Source: Actinoplanes lutulentus (GTDB taxonomy: Bacteria > Actinomycetota > Actinomycetes > Mycobacteriales > Micromonosporaceae). From it: a stretch of DNA of 64,000 bases. The stretch spans positions 124,001-188,000 of the forward strand of contig NZ_QLMJ01000024.1 in the NCBI RefSeq assembly GCF_003259845.1. Reading direction: 5' to 3'. The notes under the pieces are model-generated. The model was not told where the DNA came from and made no database searches. It was given only the letters and a program-made list of their open reading frames with translations. The position numbers were made by a program, and so were the translations under genes. Positions 35,428 to 44,591 of this stretch are shown here, piece after piece (within the stretch, counting starts at the first letter, position 1; each line of letters opens with the position of its first letter).

Positions 35428-36324
35428 TCAGCGTGGGATCAGAGTGAGCAGTGAGGCCTCCGGCCGGCAGGCGAACCGCATCGGGGCGGTCGGGTGGGTG
35501 CCGAGGCCGGCCGAGACGTGCAGCCAGGAATCCGAGCCGGGCCAGCGGTGCAGGCCCTTCGCCATCGACTGGGGCAGGTCGCAGTTCGTGGCGAGCGCTC
35601 CGTAGAACGGCACGCAGACCTGGCCGCCGTGCGTGTGCCCGGCCAGGAGCAGGCTGAACCCGTCCGCTGCCATCGCGTTCAGAACCCGGGACGCGGGCGT
35701 GTGCGTGACACCGAGATGCAGGTCGGCGCCGCTGCTGATCGAGCCGGCCACCGAGGCGTAATCGTCACGCTCGACGTGCGGGTCGTCGACGCCGGCCAGC
35801 TCGATCGAACGGCCGCCGGCTTTCAGAACGGTCCGGGCGTTGTTCAGATCGGCCCAGCCCGCGTCCACGAGGGCGGCCCGCAGGTCGTCGGTGGGCAGGT
35901 CGACACCCTGCACGTACTCCCGCTCGCCGGGCAGGACGTAACGCAGCGGGTTCTTGAAGACCGGGCCCCGGTAATCGTTGGAGCCGAAGACGAACGCGCC
36001 CGGCCGGTCGAGGAACGGTTCCAGAGCGCGGAGCACCCCGGGGACCGCGTACGGAGACGACAGGTTGTCGCCGGTGGTGATCACCAAGTCCGGGTCGGTG
36101 CCGATCAGCGCGGCCACCCAGTCCTGCTTACGGCGCTGCTCCGGCATCATGTGCAGGTCCGACAGGTGCAGGATGCGCAGCGGTTCCGCATCCGGTTCGA
36201 GCACCGGTACGTCGAAGCGGCGCAGCGTGAAGAGGTTGCGCTCGATGAGGGAGGCATAGGCGAACGTCGCGCCGCCGACAGCGGTCAGCGCGGCGGCGGC
36301 GGTGATAAAGGAGCGCTTACGCAT
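35428..36324 (-). CDS. Membrane-anchored metallophosphoesterase
   Basis: A 298-residue calcineurin-like phosphoesterase with an N-terminal membrane or signal segment (about 5-28). Metal-binding motifs in order: LHLSDLHMMP (DxH), VITTGDNLSS (GDN), FGSNDYRG (replacing the usual GNH/D), and LLAGHTHGGQV (GHTHGGQ). Such proteins act on phosphodiesters or lipid-linked phosphates at the membrane. ATG 36324 is used; the frame is open far upstream to 36804 but that part overlaps the yqeY gene in antisense. Divergent from the YqeY gene 24 bp away. Confidence 0.9.
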   Translation of the reverse strand: MRKRSFITAAAALTAVGGATFAYASLIERNLFTLRRFDVPVLEPDAEPLRILHLSDLHMMPEQRRKQDWVAALIGTDPDLVITTGDNLSSPYAVPGVLRALEPFLDRPGAFVFGSNDYRGPVFKNPLRYVLPGEREYVQGVDLPTDDLRAALVDAGWADLNNARTVLKAGGRSIELAGVDDPHVERDDYASVAGSISSGADLHLGVTHTPASRVLNAMAADGFSLLLAGHTHGGQVCVPFYGALATNCDLPQSMAKGLHRWPGSDSWLHVSAGLGTHPTAPMRFACRPEASLLTLIPR

Positions 36325-36348
36325 GACGGCAAGGGTAGTTTCTCCGCC

Positions 36349-36801
36349 ATGGGAACGCTGAAAGACCGCCTGAACGATGACCTGCACACGGCAATGAAGG
36401 CCCGGGACGACCTGACCACGTCCACGCTGCGGATGGCGCTGTCCGCTGTGCGTACCGCCGAGGTGGCCGGTGACGCTGCTCGCGCGCTCTCCGACGACGA
36501 GGTTCTGGCCGTGCTCACCAAGGAGGCGAAGAAGCGCCGCGAGGCGGCTACCGCGTTCTCCGGTGCGGGCCGAGCCGAGCAGGCCGCCAAGGAGGTCGCC
36601 GAGGGCGAGGTCCTGGACCGGTACCTGCCGAAGCAGCTCACCGACGCGGAGATCGCCGAGATCGTGACGCAGGCGCTCGCCGCGGCCGGCATCACCGGCA
36701 AGGCGCAGATGGGCCCGGCCATGAAGGCTGCTCAGAGCGCCGTGGCGGGACGCGCGGAGGGCGGGCGGGTTGCTGCAGAGGTGCGGCGCCAGCTGGTCTG
36801 A
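36349..36801 (+). CDS. GatB/YqeY-domain protein
   Basis: A 150-residue protein matching the YqeY family: LKDRLNDDLHTAMKARDDLTTSTLRMALSAV at the start, then KEAKKRREAATAF, and the C-terminal GatB-like helical part (DAEIAEIVTQALAAAG). The family resembles the tRNA-binding tail of amidotransferase subunit GatB, but its role is unsettled. ATG 36349. A strong bidirectional terminator follows. Confidence 0.92.
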   Translation: MGTLKDRLNDDLHTAMKARDDLTTSTLRMALSAVRTAEVAGDAARALSDDEVLAVLTKEAKKRREAATAFSGAGRAEQAAKEVAEGEVLDRYLPKQLTDAEIAEIVTQALAAAGITGKAQMGPAMKAAQSAVAGRAEGGRVAAEVRRQLV

Positions 36802-36815
36802 CACAGGCCAAATGA

Positions 36816-36852
36816 AACGGGCGGGAGATCAACGATCTCCCGCCCGTTTTTT
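36816..36852. terminator. Bidirectional intrinsic terminator
   Basis: A perfect stem AACGGGCGGGAGATC/GATCTCCCGCCCGTT with a 3-nt loop and T6 on the plus side lies between convergent yqeY and the PBP gene. On the minus strand it follows the PBP stop. Confidence 0.88.
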
Positions 36853-36859
36853 CTCCCGG

Positions 36860-39289
36860 CTAGTTGCCGGGGCCGTTGTTGTTACCGGGGCCTTCCGGTG
36901 CTCCGCTTTCCGCGGGATCCGGCTTGTCGTTCTTGCCGTTGCTGATCTCCAGGACCACGACGCCGCCCTTGATGGTCCGGCCGGACGGGTTGGTGCCCGC
37001 CACAGTGCCGGCCGGGCACTTCGAGTCGACTGTCGAACCGGTCGAGACCGAGAAGCCCTGTCCCTCAAGCCGGTCGCGAGCGGCGCCGACCGAGTCACAG
37101 GTCACGTCGGCGATCGACCTCTGGTCGCCGTACGCGATCTTGGTGCTGGCCGGTTTCTTGAACTGGACCTTCGGCTTGCCCTTCATGTAGTTCGCGACCG
37201 TGTACTGAACGGCCGGGTTGATGATCGGGTGCGACATGTGGTCCTTGTGGTCCGGGTAGTCCGGGTTGACCATGTAGCCCGCCACCACGATCGACGTGGT
37301 GCCGACGATCAGCGACGCGGTCTTGTCGGCGTCGGTGGTGCCGGACTTGCCGAACACCGGGTGGCCGACGATGCCCTTGGTCGGGCCGGCGGTCGCGCCG
37401 TTGCAGGCACCCATCTGGGCCGAGTCGCCGACCGGGCAGCGAGCCGCGTCGAGAGCGGCGCGTGCCACGTCCTTCGTGGTGGCCCGGATGCAGTGCGGCT
37501 TGCCGACGTCGATCTTCTCGTTGTCCTTCGTGGTGATCTGCTCGACCGGGGTCGGCTCGCAGTACATGCCATCACCGGCGAGCGTGGCGTACGCGTTAGC
37601 CATGTCCAGCGGGGTGGAGTCGGTCACGCCGAGGGAGAAGGCGCCCCATTGCTCGACGCCGCCCTCCTTGGTGGTCTTCTCGGCGTCCCGCGGCTCGCGG
37701 AACTGAACGCCGAAGCGCTTGGCGACGGCCACCACCTTGTCGGTGCCGACCCGTTCCTGGAGCGGGATGAAGTACGTGTTGATCGACTTCGCGAAGGCGG
37801 ACCACATCGTGTAGACACCGGCGCCGCCACCACCCGAGTTCTTCGGACAGTAGAAGTGCGTGCCCGCGCAGGCCGCTGGTGAGCCACGATCGATGACATA
37901 GCCCGACTTGTACTGTTTCTCCGCCTTGATCGTCGTGCCCAGCGGGAGTCCCGCTTCAAGGCCCGCGATGATCGGGAAGATCTTGAACACCGAGCCGGCC
38001 TGGTAGCCGGTGATGTCGCCACCACCGGTCAGCAGCGGGTTCGTCGTGTTTGGGTAGGTACCGCGGATTTTCTTGGCGGCCTTTTTCGGGTCCGACGAGA
38101 TCTTGTTCTGCGGGTCGTCCGGGTTGTCGAGCTTGTACTTCCGGTTCGTCGCGAGGAGCCGCACCTTGCCGGTGCCGGGCTGGATGCCGGCCAGCAGCAG
38201 AGCGTTCTTGCTGTTGTCCGACTGCCGCTCGACGATCTGCTTGCGAGCGCCGGCCTGGCCCTTCAGGTCCAGCGTGGTGACCACTCGGTAGCCACCGCTC
38301 TTGAGGCGGCGCTCCCGGTCGTACTCGGTGGCGCCGAAGGCCTCCTGGCCCAGCCACCAGCGGTAGAAGTAGTCACAGAAGAAGCCCCAGTTGTTTTTCG
38401 CCACCCAGGCGCAACCATTGCCGACAGACTTGACCTTGTCCGGAACCTTGGACTTCTTGGCCTCGTCCGCGTCCGCCTGCGTGATCATGCCGAGCGCGAC
38501 CATGCCGGGGATGATGTAGTTGTCGCGGCGCTCGGTGATCTGCTGGTGGCCCGACGGGGTGGTCGGGTTGAAGCTGCTCGGCGCTTTCACCATGCCGGCG
38601 AGCATGGCCGCCTCGGCGACCGACAGGTCCTTCGGCTTCTTGTTGAAGTAGACCTGGCTCGCGGCGAAGACGCCGTACGCCTGGTTGCCGAAGGGCGCGA
38701 TGTTCAGGTACCGCTCGATGATCTGGTCTTTGCTGAGCTGCTTCTCGACCTGGAGCGCGTACTTCATTTCGGTGATCTTGCGCTTCGGGCTGTCCTTCGT
38801 CGCGTCGATCACCTCCTGCGGGTTGGTCGCCGAGTAGGCCAGCGACATCCGCACGTACTGCATGGTGAGGGTCGAGGCGCCCTGCTGGGCACCGCCTTGG
38901 CTGTTGCCCACGAAGGCACGGGCGACGCCCTTGACGTCGACGCCGTTGTGCTCGTAGAACTTCCGGTCCTCGGCGGCCAGGATCGCGTTCTGCATGTTCT
39001 TCGAGATGTCCTTCAGCGGAACGTCGCTGCGGAACTCGTCGTAGAACTGCGAGATCTGGGTGCGTCCGTCGGAGGCATAGATCCGAGTGATCTGCGGTGA
39101 ACTGAAGTCCTTGAGCTCACTGGGCAGGTTCGCGAACGTCTGACCACCCGCTTTCGCGGCGAGTCCGGTCATCGCGGCGGCGGGGAAAGCGGCGGCGGCC
39201 ACAACGACCCCGGCCAACAGCCCGCATATCAAAAGCGAGGTCGCGTTGGTGAAGATGTTGTGATCGCGTCTGCGAAGCCAGGAGGTCAC
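36860..39289 (-). CDS. Bifunctional penicillin-binding protein with PASTA domain (PonA2-like)
   Basis: A class A PBP of about 809 residues that polymerises and cross-links peptidoglycan at the membrane surface. Order: cytoplasmic basic tail, one TM helix (about 15-40), glycosyltransferase GT51 with catalytic Glu in AAEDRKFYEHNGVD and QGASTLTMQYVR, then the transpeptidase with SVFK (active Ser), SIN and KSGT motifs, and one C-terminal PASTA repeat (DVTCDSVGAARDRLEGQGF). It ends in a Pro/Asn/Gly tail. Start is uncertain: GTG 39289 or TTG 39310, neither with a clear ribosome-binding site. Divergent from the whiB gene, as in the mycobacterial ponA2-whiB4 pair. Confidence 0.93.
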   Translation of the reverse strand: MTSWLRRRDHNIFTNATSLLICGLLAGVVVAAAAFPAAAMTGLAAKAGGQTFANLPSELKDFSSPQITRIYASDGRTQISQFYDEFRSDVPLKDISKNMQNAILAAEDRKFYEHNGVDVKGVARAFVGNSQGGAQQGASTLTMQYVRMSLAYSATNPQEVIDATKDSPKRKITEMKYALQVEKQLSKDQIIERYLNIAPFGNQAYGVFAASQVYFNKKPKDLSVAEAAMLAGMVKAPSSFNPTTPSGHQQITERRDNYIIPGMVALGMITQADADEAKKSKVPDKVKSVGNGCAWVAKNNWGFFCDYFYRWWLGQEAFGATEYDRERRLKSGGYRVVTTLDLKGQAGARKQIVERQSDNSKNALLLAGIQPGTGKVRLLATNRKYKLDNPDDPQNKISSDPKKAAKKIRGTYPNTTNPLLTGGGDITGYQAGSVFKIFPIIAGLEAGLPLGTTIKAEKQYKSGYVIDRGSPAACAGTHFYCPKNSGGGGAGVYTMWSAFAKSINTYFIPLQERVGTDKVVAVAKRFGVQFREPRDAEKTTKEGGVEQWGAFSLGVTDSTPLDMANAYATLAGDGMYCEPTPVEQITTKDNEKIDVGKPHCIRATTKDVARAALDAARCPVGDSAQMGACNGATAGPTKGIVGHPVFGKSGTTDADKTASLIVGTTSIVVAGYMVNPDYPDHKDHMSHPIINPAVQYTVANYMKGKPKVQFKKPASTKIAYGDQRSIADVTCDSVGAARDRLEGQGFSVSTGSTVDSKCPAGTVAGTNPSGRTIKGGVVVLEISNGKNDKPDPAESGAPEGPGNNNGPGN

Positions 39290-39310
39290 CCGAGCAGGGT
39301 ACGCGAACAA

Positions 39311-39599
39311 CGCACGCGACCGCCCAGCGAGAAGGCCCCTCTCGCCCGATATGAGTGTGACCCGTCACCCCACCTGGCGGAGTGTTTTTCGGCTTATGCA
39401 CCAAAGATGCCCCCGTTCGGCCCCCTCGACCTGGCCGCTATGCCCGGAACTACCGAGCTATACGTATTTGAGGGACAACGTTGCGTAATCGACCAACTAC
39501 GGAGCATGATGGTCCGGCGAGACATCGCAGAGGGCGTCCGCGTGGCATGGGGGACATGGGCCGCGGGCGTCGGGGGGAAACAAGGGGGGACGTTTACCG
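39311..39599. other. Divergent promoter region between the PBP and WhiB genes
   Basis: About 290 bp between divergently transcribed genes with no convincing frame. The stretch 39455-39500 is AT-richer (GAGCTATACGTATTTGAGGG, then GTTGCGTAATCG), a likely place for promoter elements, but I cannot assign -35/-10 boxes confidently. A WhiB-type regulator could act here on its own and the PBP promoter; this is inference. Confidence 0.4.
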
Positions 39600-39899
39600 A
39601 TGGGGATGATCAGCGACTGGCCCAGCATGGCGGCGTGTCAGAGTGGCGACCCTGACGCGTTGTTCGTGCAGGGTGCCGAGCAGAACGTGGCGAAAAGGAT
39701 CTGCCGCAGCTGCCCGGTCCGCTACGAGTGCCTCGCCGACGCCCTGGACAACCGCATCGAGTTCGGCGTCTGGGGAGGCATGACGGAACGCGAGCGGCGG
39801 GCGCTCCTGCGCCGCCACCCGCACGTGGCGAGCTGGCGGAAGACTTTCGAGGCAGCACTCAAGGAGAAGGGCGCCGACAAGGTGCTCGTCTCCAGCTGA
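39600..39899 (+). CDS. WhiB-family Fe-S transcription factor (WhiB4/WblA-like)
   Basis: A 99-residue iron-sulfur regulator with the four cluster cysteines C13, C35, C38 and C44 (ACQ...RICRSCPVRYECL), the GVWGG turn (57-61) and a basic tail TERERRALLRRHPHVASW. The phrases DALFVQGAEQ and LDNRIEFGVWGGMTERERRALL resemble mycobacterial WhiB4 and Streptomyces WblA rather than WhiB1 or WhiB2. Such proteins sense O2/NO through the cluster and bind DNA or sigma factor. ATG 39600 follows a G-rich stretch. Context (PBP on one side, two ArsA ATPases on the other) matches the WhiB4 locus. Confidence 0.93.
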   Translation: MGMISDWPSMAACQSGDPDALFVQGAEQNVAKRICRSCPVRYECLADALDNRIEFGVWGGMTERERRALLRRHPHVASWRKTFEAALKEKGADKVLVSS

Positions 39900-39934
39900 T
39901 CCCGCGAGCGTTGCTCGGGTGATCAAGCAGCCGG

Positions 39935-41071
39935 TCACGCGAGCAGCGTTCCGATCGTTCGCAGCCCGTCGACGTCATGAACGTCGGCGGGCTGTGCCGC
40001 GACCACGGTCGTCGGCACGTGCGGGAACGCGTCGATGAACGTCGCGGCGACCCGTACCTCCCGCTCGGTCTGCCGCAGCAGACCCGCGTGGATGCGCAGC
40101 ACGTCCGCGGTGATGGACTGGTCACCGGCGGCTTCCAGTTCCGCCGCCGCGGCCTCGCTCTGCTCGGCCGTCAGGCCGGCCGGCTCGGCCTGGTGCATCC
40201 GGTTGAGGACCAGCCCGCCCAGCGGCATCCGTTCCGCCACCAGCCGCTCCGCGAAGTACGCAGCCTCCCGGACCGCATCGCGTTCCGGCGCCGCGACCAG
40301 CAGGAACGCCGTCTGCGGGTCCTGCAGGACCCGGTAGGTCTGGTCGGCACGGGCCCGGAACCCGCCGAACATCGAGTCCAGCGCCGCGACGAAACCGGAG
40401 AGATCGGTCAGCAGCTGCGCACCGAGAATCTTCTGTACGGCCCGGGAGAACAGTCCGAACGACGCGGTGACCAGGCTGAACATGCTCTTGCCGCCGGCCC
40501 GCGCCGGGGCGAGCAGCATCCGCAGCATGCGGCCGTCGAGGAACCGGGACAGGCGGGCCGGCGCGTCCAGGAAGTCGAGCGCGGACCGCGACGGCGGGGT
40601 GTCCACCACGATCAGGTCCCACTCGTCGGCGGCGCGCAGCTGGCCCAGTTTCTCCATCGCCATGTATTCCTGCGTGCCGGCGAAGGTCGAGCTCATGGCC
40701 TGGTAGAACGGGTTCGCGAAGATCTCGGCGGCACGATCCGGCTTGGTGTGCTGTTCCACCACCTCGTCGAAGGTGCGCTTCATGTCGAGCATCATGGCGT
40801 GCAGCTCGCCGCCGGCCGCGGTGTCGATGCCTTTCACCTGCCGGGGAGTGTTGTCCAGCTCGGTGAGGCCCATCGACTGCGCCAACCGGCGAGCCGGGTC
40901 GATGGTGAGCACCACCGTGCGGCGGCCGTGCACCTCTGCGGCGCGCAGGCCGAGAGCGGCGGCGGTGGTGGTCTTGCCGACGCCACCCGCACCGCAGCAC
41001 ACCACGATGCGGATCGCCGGATCGGAGAGAAGGCCGTCGACGTCTAGCCGTGCAGCGGTCAAGTCAGCCAC
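39935..41071 (-). CDS. ArsA/Get3-like ATPase, second gene of the pair
   Basis: A 378-residue P-loop ATPase with deviant Walker A CGAGGVGKTTTAA (26-38), switch I DPARRLAQSMG and Walker B VVDTPPSRSALDFL. There are no arsenic-binding Cys clusters, so arsenite transport is unlikely. It matches the actinobacterial ATPase pair next to whiB4 (Rv3679/Rv3680 in M. tuberculosis, linked there to glycerol and wall-related phenotypes). It lies 39 bp downstream of its partner gene, probably a heterodimer. Confidence 0.9.
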   Translation of the reverse strand: MADLTAARLDVDGLLSDPAIRIVVCCGAGGVGKTTTAAALGLRAAEVHGRRTVVLTIDPARRLAQSMGLTELDNTPRQVKGIDTAAGGELHAMMLDMKRTFDEVVEQHTKPDRAAEIFANPFYQAMSSTFAGTQEYMAMEKLGQLRAADEWDLIVVDTPPSRSALDFLDAPARLSRFLDGRMLRMLLAPARAGGKSMFSLVTASFGLFSRAVQKILGAQLLTDLSGFVAALDSMFGGFRARADQTYRVLQDPQTAFLLVAAPERDAVREAAYFAERLVAERMPLGGLVLNRMHQAEPAGLTAEQSEAAAAELEAAGDQSITADVLRIHAGLLRQTEREVRVAATFIDAFPHVPTTVVAAQPADVHDVDGLRTIGTLLA

Positions 41072-41110
41072 CGTTCAAGCGTAGTGCGTCTTGATCGGAC
41101 GAACCCCTGT

Positions 41111-42061
41111 TCAAGCTCTCAGGAGCCGTCCGGCGAGATCTTGCAGACCGCTCATGTTCACCCCGTCGGGCAGCAGCGGCAGCTCCACCATCGGGCGGTT
41201 CAGCTCGGCCAGTTCGATGCGCAGCGACTCCTCCAGCTCGCGCCGCGTCAGGTGGGCCTGAGCCTGGACGGTGAGTTGACTCACCGCCGCCGCCGAGGCC
41301 GGCAGGCCGGCCGCGGTCAGGCCTCGTTTGACCTCCGCCTTGGTCACCTTGCCGCCGGTCAGCAGCGCCGGTCGGGCGCCGTTCACGATGATCCGGCCGA
41401 CCGGGATGTTCAGCGCCGTGAGGTCGGTGATCGCGTCCAGGCTCTCCTGCACCGGCATCTCCTCAAGGAGTGTCACCACGTGCACCGCGGTCATCGGTGA
41501 GCGCAGCAGCGACGCGACACCGTCGCTCTGCGTCTTGATCGGCCCCATCTTGGCGAGCCGGGCGGTTTCCGCAGTGACGTTCAGGAACCGGCCGACCCGG
41601 CCGGTCGGCGGCGCGTCCAGGATCACCGCGTCGTAGACCCGGCGGCCGTTCTCGGACCGGGTGGTGGCCTCTTTCACCTTGCCGGTGAGCAGCACGTCGC
41701 GCAGGCCGGGGGCGATCGTGGTGGCGAAGTCGATGGCACCGACCTTGCGCAGGGCACGACCGGCCGCGCCGAGCTTGTAGAACATGTCCAGGTATTCGAG
41801 GAGGGCCTCCTCGGGGTCGACCGCCAGCGCGCGGACCTCGCCGCCGCCGGTCGTGGTGGCGATCCGCTTCTCCGCGTAAGGCAGCGGGTCCAGGCCGAAC
41901 AGCTGCGCGATGCCCTGCCGGCCCTCCACCTCGACGAGCAGGGTGCGCCGGCCGCCGGCGGCCAGGCCGAGAGCCAGGGCGGCGGCCACACTGGTTTTCC
42001 CGGTGCCACCCTTGCCGGTTACCACGTGCAGTCGCTCCGGCCAGTTGCGGTGTTCGCCCAT
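41111..42061 (-). CDS. ArsA/Get3-like ATPase, first gene of the pair
   Basis: A 316-residue P-loop ATPase with Walker A VTGKGGTGKTSVAA (14-27), switch segment VEVEGRQGIAQLFG and Walker B VILDAPPTGRVGRFL. Shorter than its neighbour and lacking the helical insert region. The KGGTGKT signature lysine is intact in both. Together they form a probable heterodimeric Get3-like complex of unknown client. Confidence 0.9.
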   Translation of the reverse strand: MGEHRNWPERLHVVTGKGGTGKTSVAAALALGLAAGGRRTLLVEVEGRQGIAQLFGLDPLPYAEKRIATTTGGGEVRALAVDPEEALLEYLDMFYKLGAAGRALRKVGAIDFATTIAPGLRDVLLTGKVKEATTRSENGRRVYDAVILDAPPTGRVGRFLNVTAETARLAKMGPIKTQSDGVASLLRSPMTAVHVVTLLEEMPVQESLDAITDLTALNIPVGRIIVNGARPALLTGGKVTKAEVKRGLTAAGLPASAAAVSQLTVQAQAHLTRRELEESLRIELAELNRPMVELPLLPDGVNMSGLQDLAGRLLRA

Positions 42062-42076
42062 GTTCTAAAGGTACGA

Positions 42077-42802
42077 CTAACCGGAGACTTCGCAGACCAG
42101 CCAGCCGGCCTTGCGGACGACGGTGAACTCCAGATCCTGCGCGGCCGTCCGCTCGTCCTCGGTTGACAGCACGACCCGGACCGCGACCTGGGCCTCCTCG
42201 TCGCTGGTGGTGGAGACGGCCGGATCGTCCCACCGGAAGACGGCGCCGGCGTAGTTCTCGGCGTACGCGCCGATCTGGTCCACCCGCTCGGCGAGTTTCT
42301 GGTCGTCGCGGGATTTGCGGCAGACCAGGTTCTCGGCGACCGTCGCGTCCTGCTGCGTGTAGACCGCGGTCAGGAACTTGTTCACCGCGGTCGCCGGGTC
42401 CGGTGAGCCGGGATTGTCGGCGTCCCGGAACAGGAAGTACGCCGAGACCGCCCCGCCGCCGCAGAGCACCAGCGTCGCCGCGAAGGCCAGGGACAGGAAG
42501 ACGGCCGAGCGCCGGCCCGACGAACGCCCGGCCGACTGACCCGCAGCCCAGATCGGTTCCGGCTGCGCGGGGGACTCGAGGAAGGAGAGGCGTTCCGGCG
42601 GCGAGTGCTGCCACTCACCCGGCTTCTCATGCTGAGCGTGCCAGGAATCTTGCGCGAGCGTGTGCGGGATCACCTCGGTAGCGTCCGACGACGGCACGTA
42701 GATCGGGTGCTCAGCGGTCGCGTCGAGCTCGGCCCGATGCGCCCCCACCGGCGGTGGCGGCCCACCGGCGACCGGCAGCCCGCTGTCGGCGTTCTGGGTC
42801 AT
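42077..42802 (-). CDS. Single-pass membrane protein with extracytoplasmic domain
   Basis: A 241-residue protein with a disordered N-terminal cytoplasmic half (about 1-97, Pro/His/Glu-rich), a TM helix at about 99-123, and an NTF2-like external domain ([33 protein letters not shown] ... [10 protein letters not shown]) with two Cys that may pair. Such domains occur in actinobacterial membrane proteins of unknown role. ATG 42802 has GAAGGGTG upstream; the frame runs to 42988 but that part would overlap the promoter of the next gene. Confidence 0.78.
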   Translation of the reverse strand: MTQNADSGLPVAGGPPPPVGAHRAELDATAEHPIYVPSSDATEVIPHTLAQDSWHAQHEKPGEWQHSPPERLSFLESPAQPEPIWAAGQSAGRSSGRRSAVFLSLAFAATLVLCGGGAVSAYFLFRDADNPGSPDPATAVNKFLTAVYTQQDATVAENLVCRKSRDDQKLAERVDQIGAYAENYAGAVFRWDDPAVSTTSDEEAQVAVRVVLSTEDERTAAQDLEFTVVRKAGWLVCEVSG

Positions 42803-42923
42803 GGTCACCCTTCGTGAATGCAATATCGCTCTGCGTGCGTCGTGCCAGTACAGGCTAGCCACTCGGGGTGATCCCCGGGCCCTAAGCTGTGCCGGTATCC
42901 GACTTATAGGGAGAGGCCAAGTC

Positions 42924-43079
42924 ATGCAGAAGTGGGAGTACGTGACCGTGCCCCTGCTGGTACACGCGACCAAGCAGATCCTCGACAACTGGGGAGAGGA
43001 CGGCTGGGAGCTCGTCCAGGTAGTGCCCGGTCCTAACCCCGAACAGTTGGTGGCCTACCTGAAGCGGCCGAAGGCATGA
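42924..43079 (+). CDS. DUF4177-family small protein
   Basis: A 51-residue protein [18 protein letters not shown]..., with [11 protein letters not shown], a close match in pattern to the small protein encoded beside the ArsA pair in mycobacteria (Rv3678A). ATG 42924 is preceded by AGGGAGAGG. It is too short for most gene finders. Function unknown; the tight conservation of this tiny gene in the locus suggests it is functional. Confidence 0.85.
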   Translation: MQKWEYVTVPLLVHATKQILDNWGEDGWELVQVVPGPNPEQLVAYLKRPKA

Positions 43080-43164
43080 TCGACTGCACCGAGCGGCACT
43101 CGGCCGCACCGAGCAACGGCGTTGCAGGCGAGGGCCAGGAGAGCATGCATAAGGGGGCTCGAGC

Positions 43165-43656
43165 GTGACCGCCCCGGCTCCGATTGCGGGTGAGGGCGCC
43201 GTCGACGCGTACGCCAAGCTCGCCGAACTGGGACTGACCCTGCCGACCGTGGTACCGCCGCTGGCGTCCTACGTCCCGGCCGTGCAGTCCGGCAACTATG
43301 TCTACGTCTCCGGCCAGCTTCCGCTGGTCGAGGGCAAACTGCCGTACGCCGGCAAGGTCGGCGCCGAGGTCAGCCCGGAGCAGGCCGCCGAGCTGGCCAA
43401 GATCTGCGGTCTCAACGCGCTTGCCGCGATCGAGTCGCTGGTCGGCCTCGGCCGGATCGTGAAGATCGTCAAGCTGACCGGTTTCGTGGCGTCCGCGCCG
43501 GGCTTCACCGGTCAGCCGCTCGTGATCAACGGCGCCTCCAACCTCTTCGGCGAGGTTTTCGGCGAGCAGGGCCGGCACGCGCGCAGTGCCGTCGGAGTGT
43601 CCGAACTGCCGCTGAACGCGCCCGTCGAGGTGGAAGTCATCGCCGAAGTAGCGTGA
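43165..43656 (+). CDS. RidA/YjgF-family protein
   Basis: A 163-residue protein with the RidA fold: AYAKLAELGLTLP, VQSGNYVYVSGQLP, GLNALAAIESLVG, and the C-terminal RSAVGVSELPLNAPVEVEVIAEV with the substrate-binding Arg retained. RidA proteins hydrolyse reactive enamines and imines. It is larger than classic RidA (about 130), as in the mycobacterial homologue at the same locus. GTG 43165. Confidence 0.9.
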   Translation: MTAPAPIAGEGAVDAYAKLAELGLTLPTVVPPLASYVPAVQSGNYVYVSGQLPLVEGKLPYAGKVGAEVSPEQAAELAKICGLNALAAIESLVGLGRIVKIVKLTGFVASAPGFTGQPLVINGASNLFGEVFGEQGRHARSAVGVSELPLNAPVEVEVIAEVA

Positions 43657-43691
43657 TCTTGCGGTGATTCGGCCCCTTTTGGTGACCGAAG

Positions 43692-44591
43692 GTGACGGGA
43701 ACGGACATCGTGTCTCGGCTACCGCCCCTCGTCCGACGTACGATTCGGGTCATGGGGGGTGCTGAGCCCGAGTCGGCGCAGGTCGACCGGCTACCGGGTT
43801 GGGTGACGCTGTTGCGAGCGCCCAACCCGGGACCGATGACGCTGGACGGCACCAACACCTGGATTCTGCGCGCGCCAGGCTCGGATTACGCGACCGTGAT
43901 CGACCCCGGGCCCTTGGACGAGGGGCACCTGCGGCGGATCGCCGAGCACGGCCCGTTCCAATTCATTCTCATCACGCACGGTCATCACGATCATGTGGAA
44001 GGCGCCGAGCGGCTCTCCGAGATCCTCGGCGGCACCGCAGTGCTCGCCGCCGACCCGGCGCACTGCGTGAACGGTGAGCCGTTGGACCCGAGTGAGCACC
44101 TCGGTGGGAACGGTCTTGAAATAACGGTCCTGGACACTCCGGGGCACACGAGTGATTCAGTGTGCTTTCTCGTCGAGTGCGGGGACGATCGCGTGGTCTT
44201 CACCGGTGACACGATCCTGGGCCGCGGGACCACGGTGGTGGCCCGGCCCGACGGCGACCTGGGTTCCTATCTGTCGAGTCTCGAGCTGCTTCGGGCGTAC
44301 CCAAATGTTTTGATGCTGCCCGGCCACGGACCGGCCCGCAGCGATACCGCTGAGCGTGCCCACTTCTATCTTGATCATCGGCGTGAGCGGCTGGCGCAGG
44401 TGGCGGCCGCGATGGCGGCCGGCGCCGAGACGCCGGCCGCGGTGGTCGACGTGGTCTACCCGGACATCGACCCAGCTGTCCGCTTTGCGGCGGAATGGTC
44501 AGCGGCTGCACAGATCGAACACCTGTTGCGGGAATCCGGCACGGGTTTGCGGGAATCCGGCACCGGTACTGACCGGTTGGATCGGCTGTGA
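43692..44591 (+). CDS. Metallo-beta-lactamase-fold hydrolase
   Basis: A 299-residue MBL-fold protein with the zinc motif THGHHDHVEGA (about 95-105), the downstream ligands TPGHTSDS and FTGDTILGRG, and LMLPGHGP. It resembles the LACTB2 group of hydrolases. The C-terminus has a 7-residue duplication (LRESGTG twice), from a 21-bp DNA repeat at about 44526-44567. It starts at GTG 43692; a second in-frame ATG is at 43752. It overlaps the next gene's start by 4 nt, so the two are coupled. Confidence 0.88.
   Translation: MTGTDIVSRLPPLVRRTIRVMGGAEPESAQVDRLPGWVTLLRAPNPGPMTLDGTNTWILRAPGSDYATVIDPGPLDEGHLRRIAEHGPFQFILITHGHHDHVEGAERLSEILGGTAVLAADPAHCVNGEPLDPSEHLGGNGLEITVLDTPGHTSDSVCFLVECGDDRVVFTGDTILGRGTTVVARPDGDLGSYLSSLELLRAYPNVLMLPGHGPARSDTAERAHFYLDHRRERLAQVAAAMAAGAETPAAVVDVVYPDIDPAVRFAAEWSAAAQIEHLLRESGTGLRESGTGTDRLDRL

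Noticed and set aside
36325-36804. N-terminal extension of the metallophosphoesterase frame
   Set aside because: It lies antisense to the YqeY gene and would add a low-complexity stretch before the natural membrane segment. ATG 36324 is the better start.
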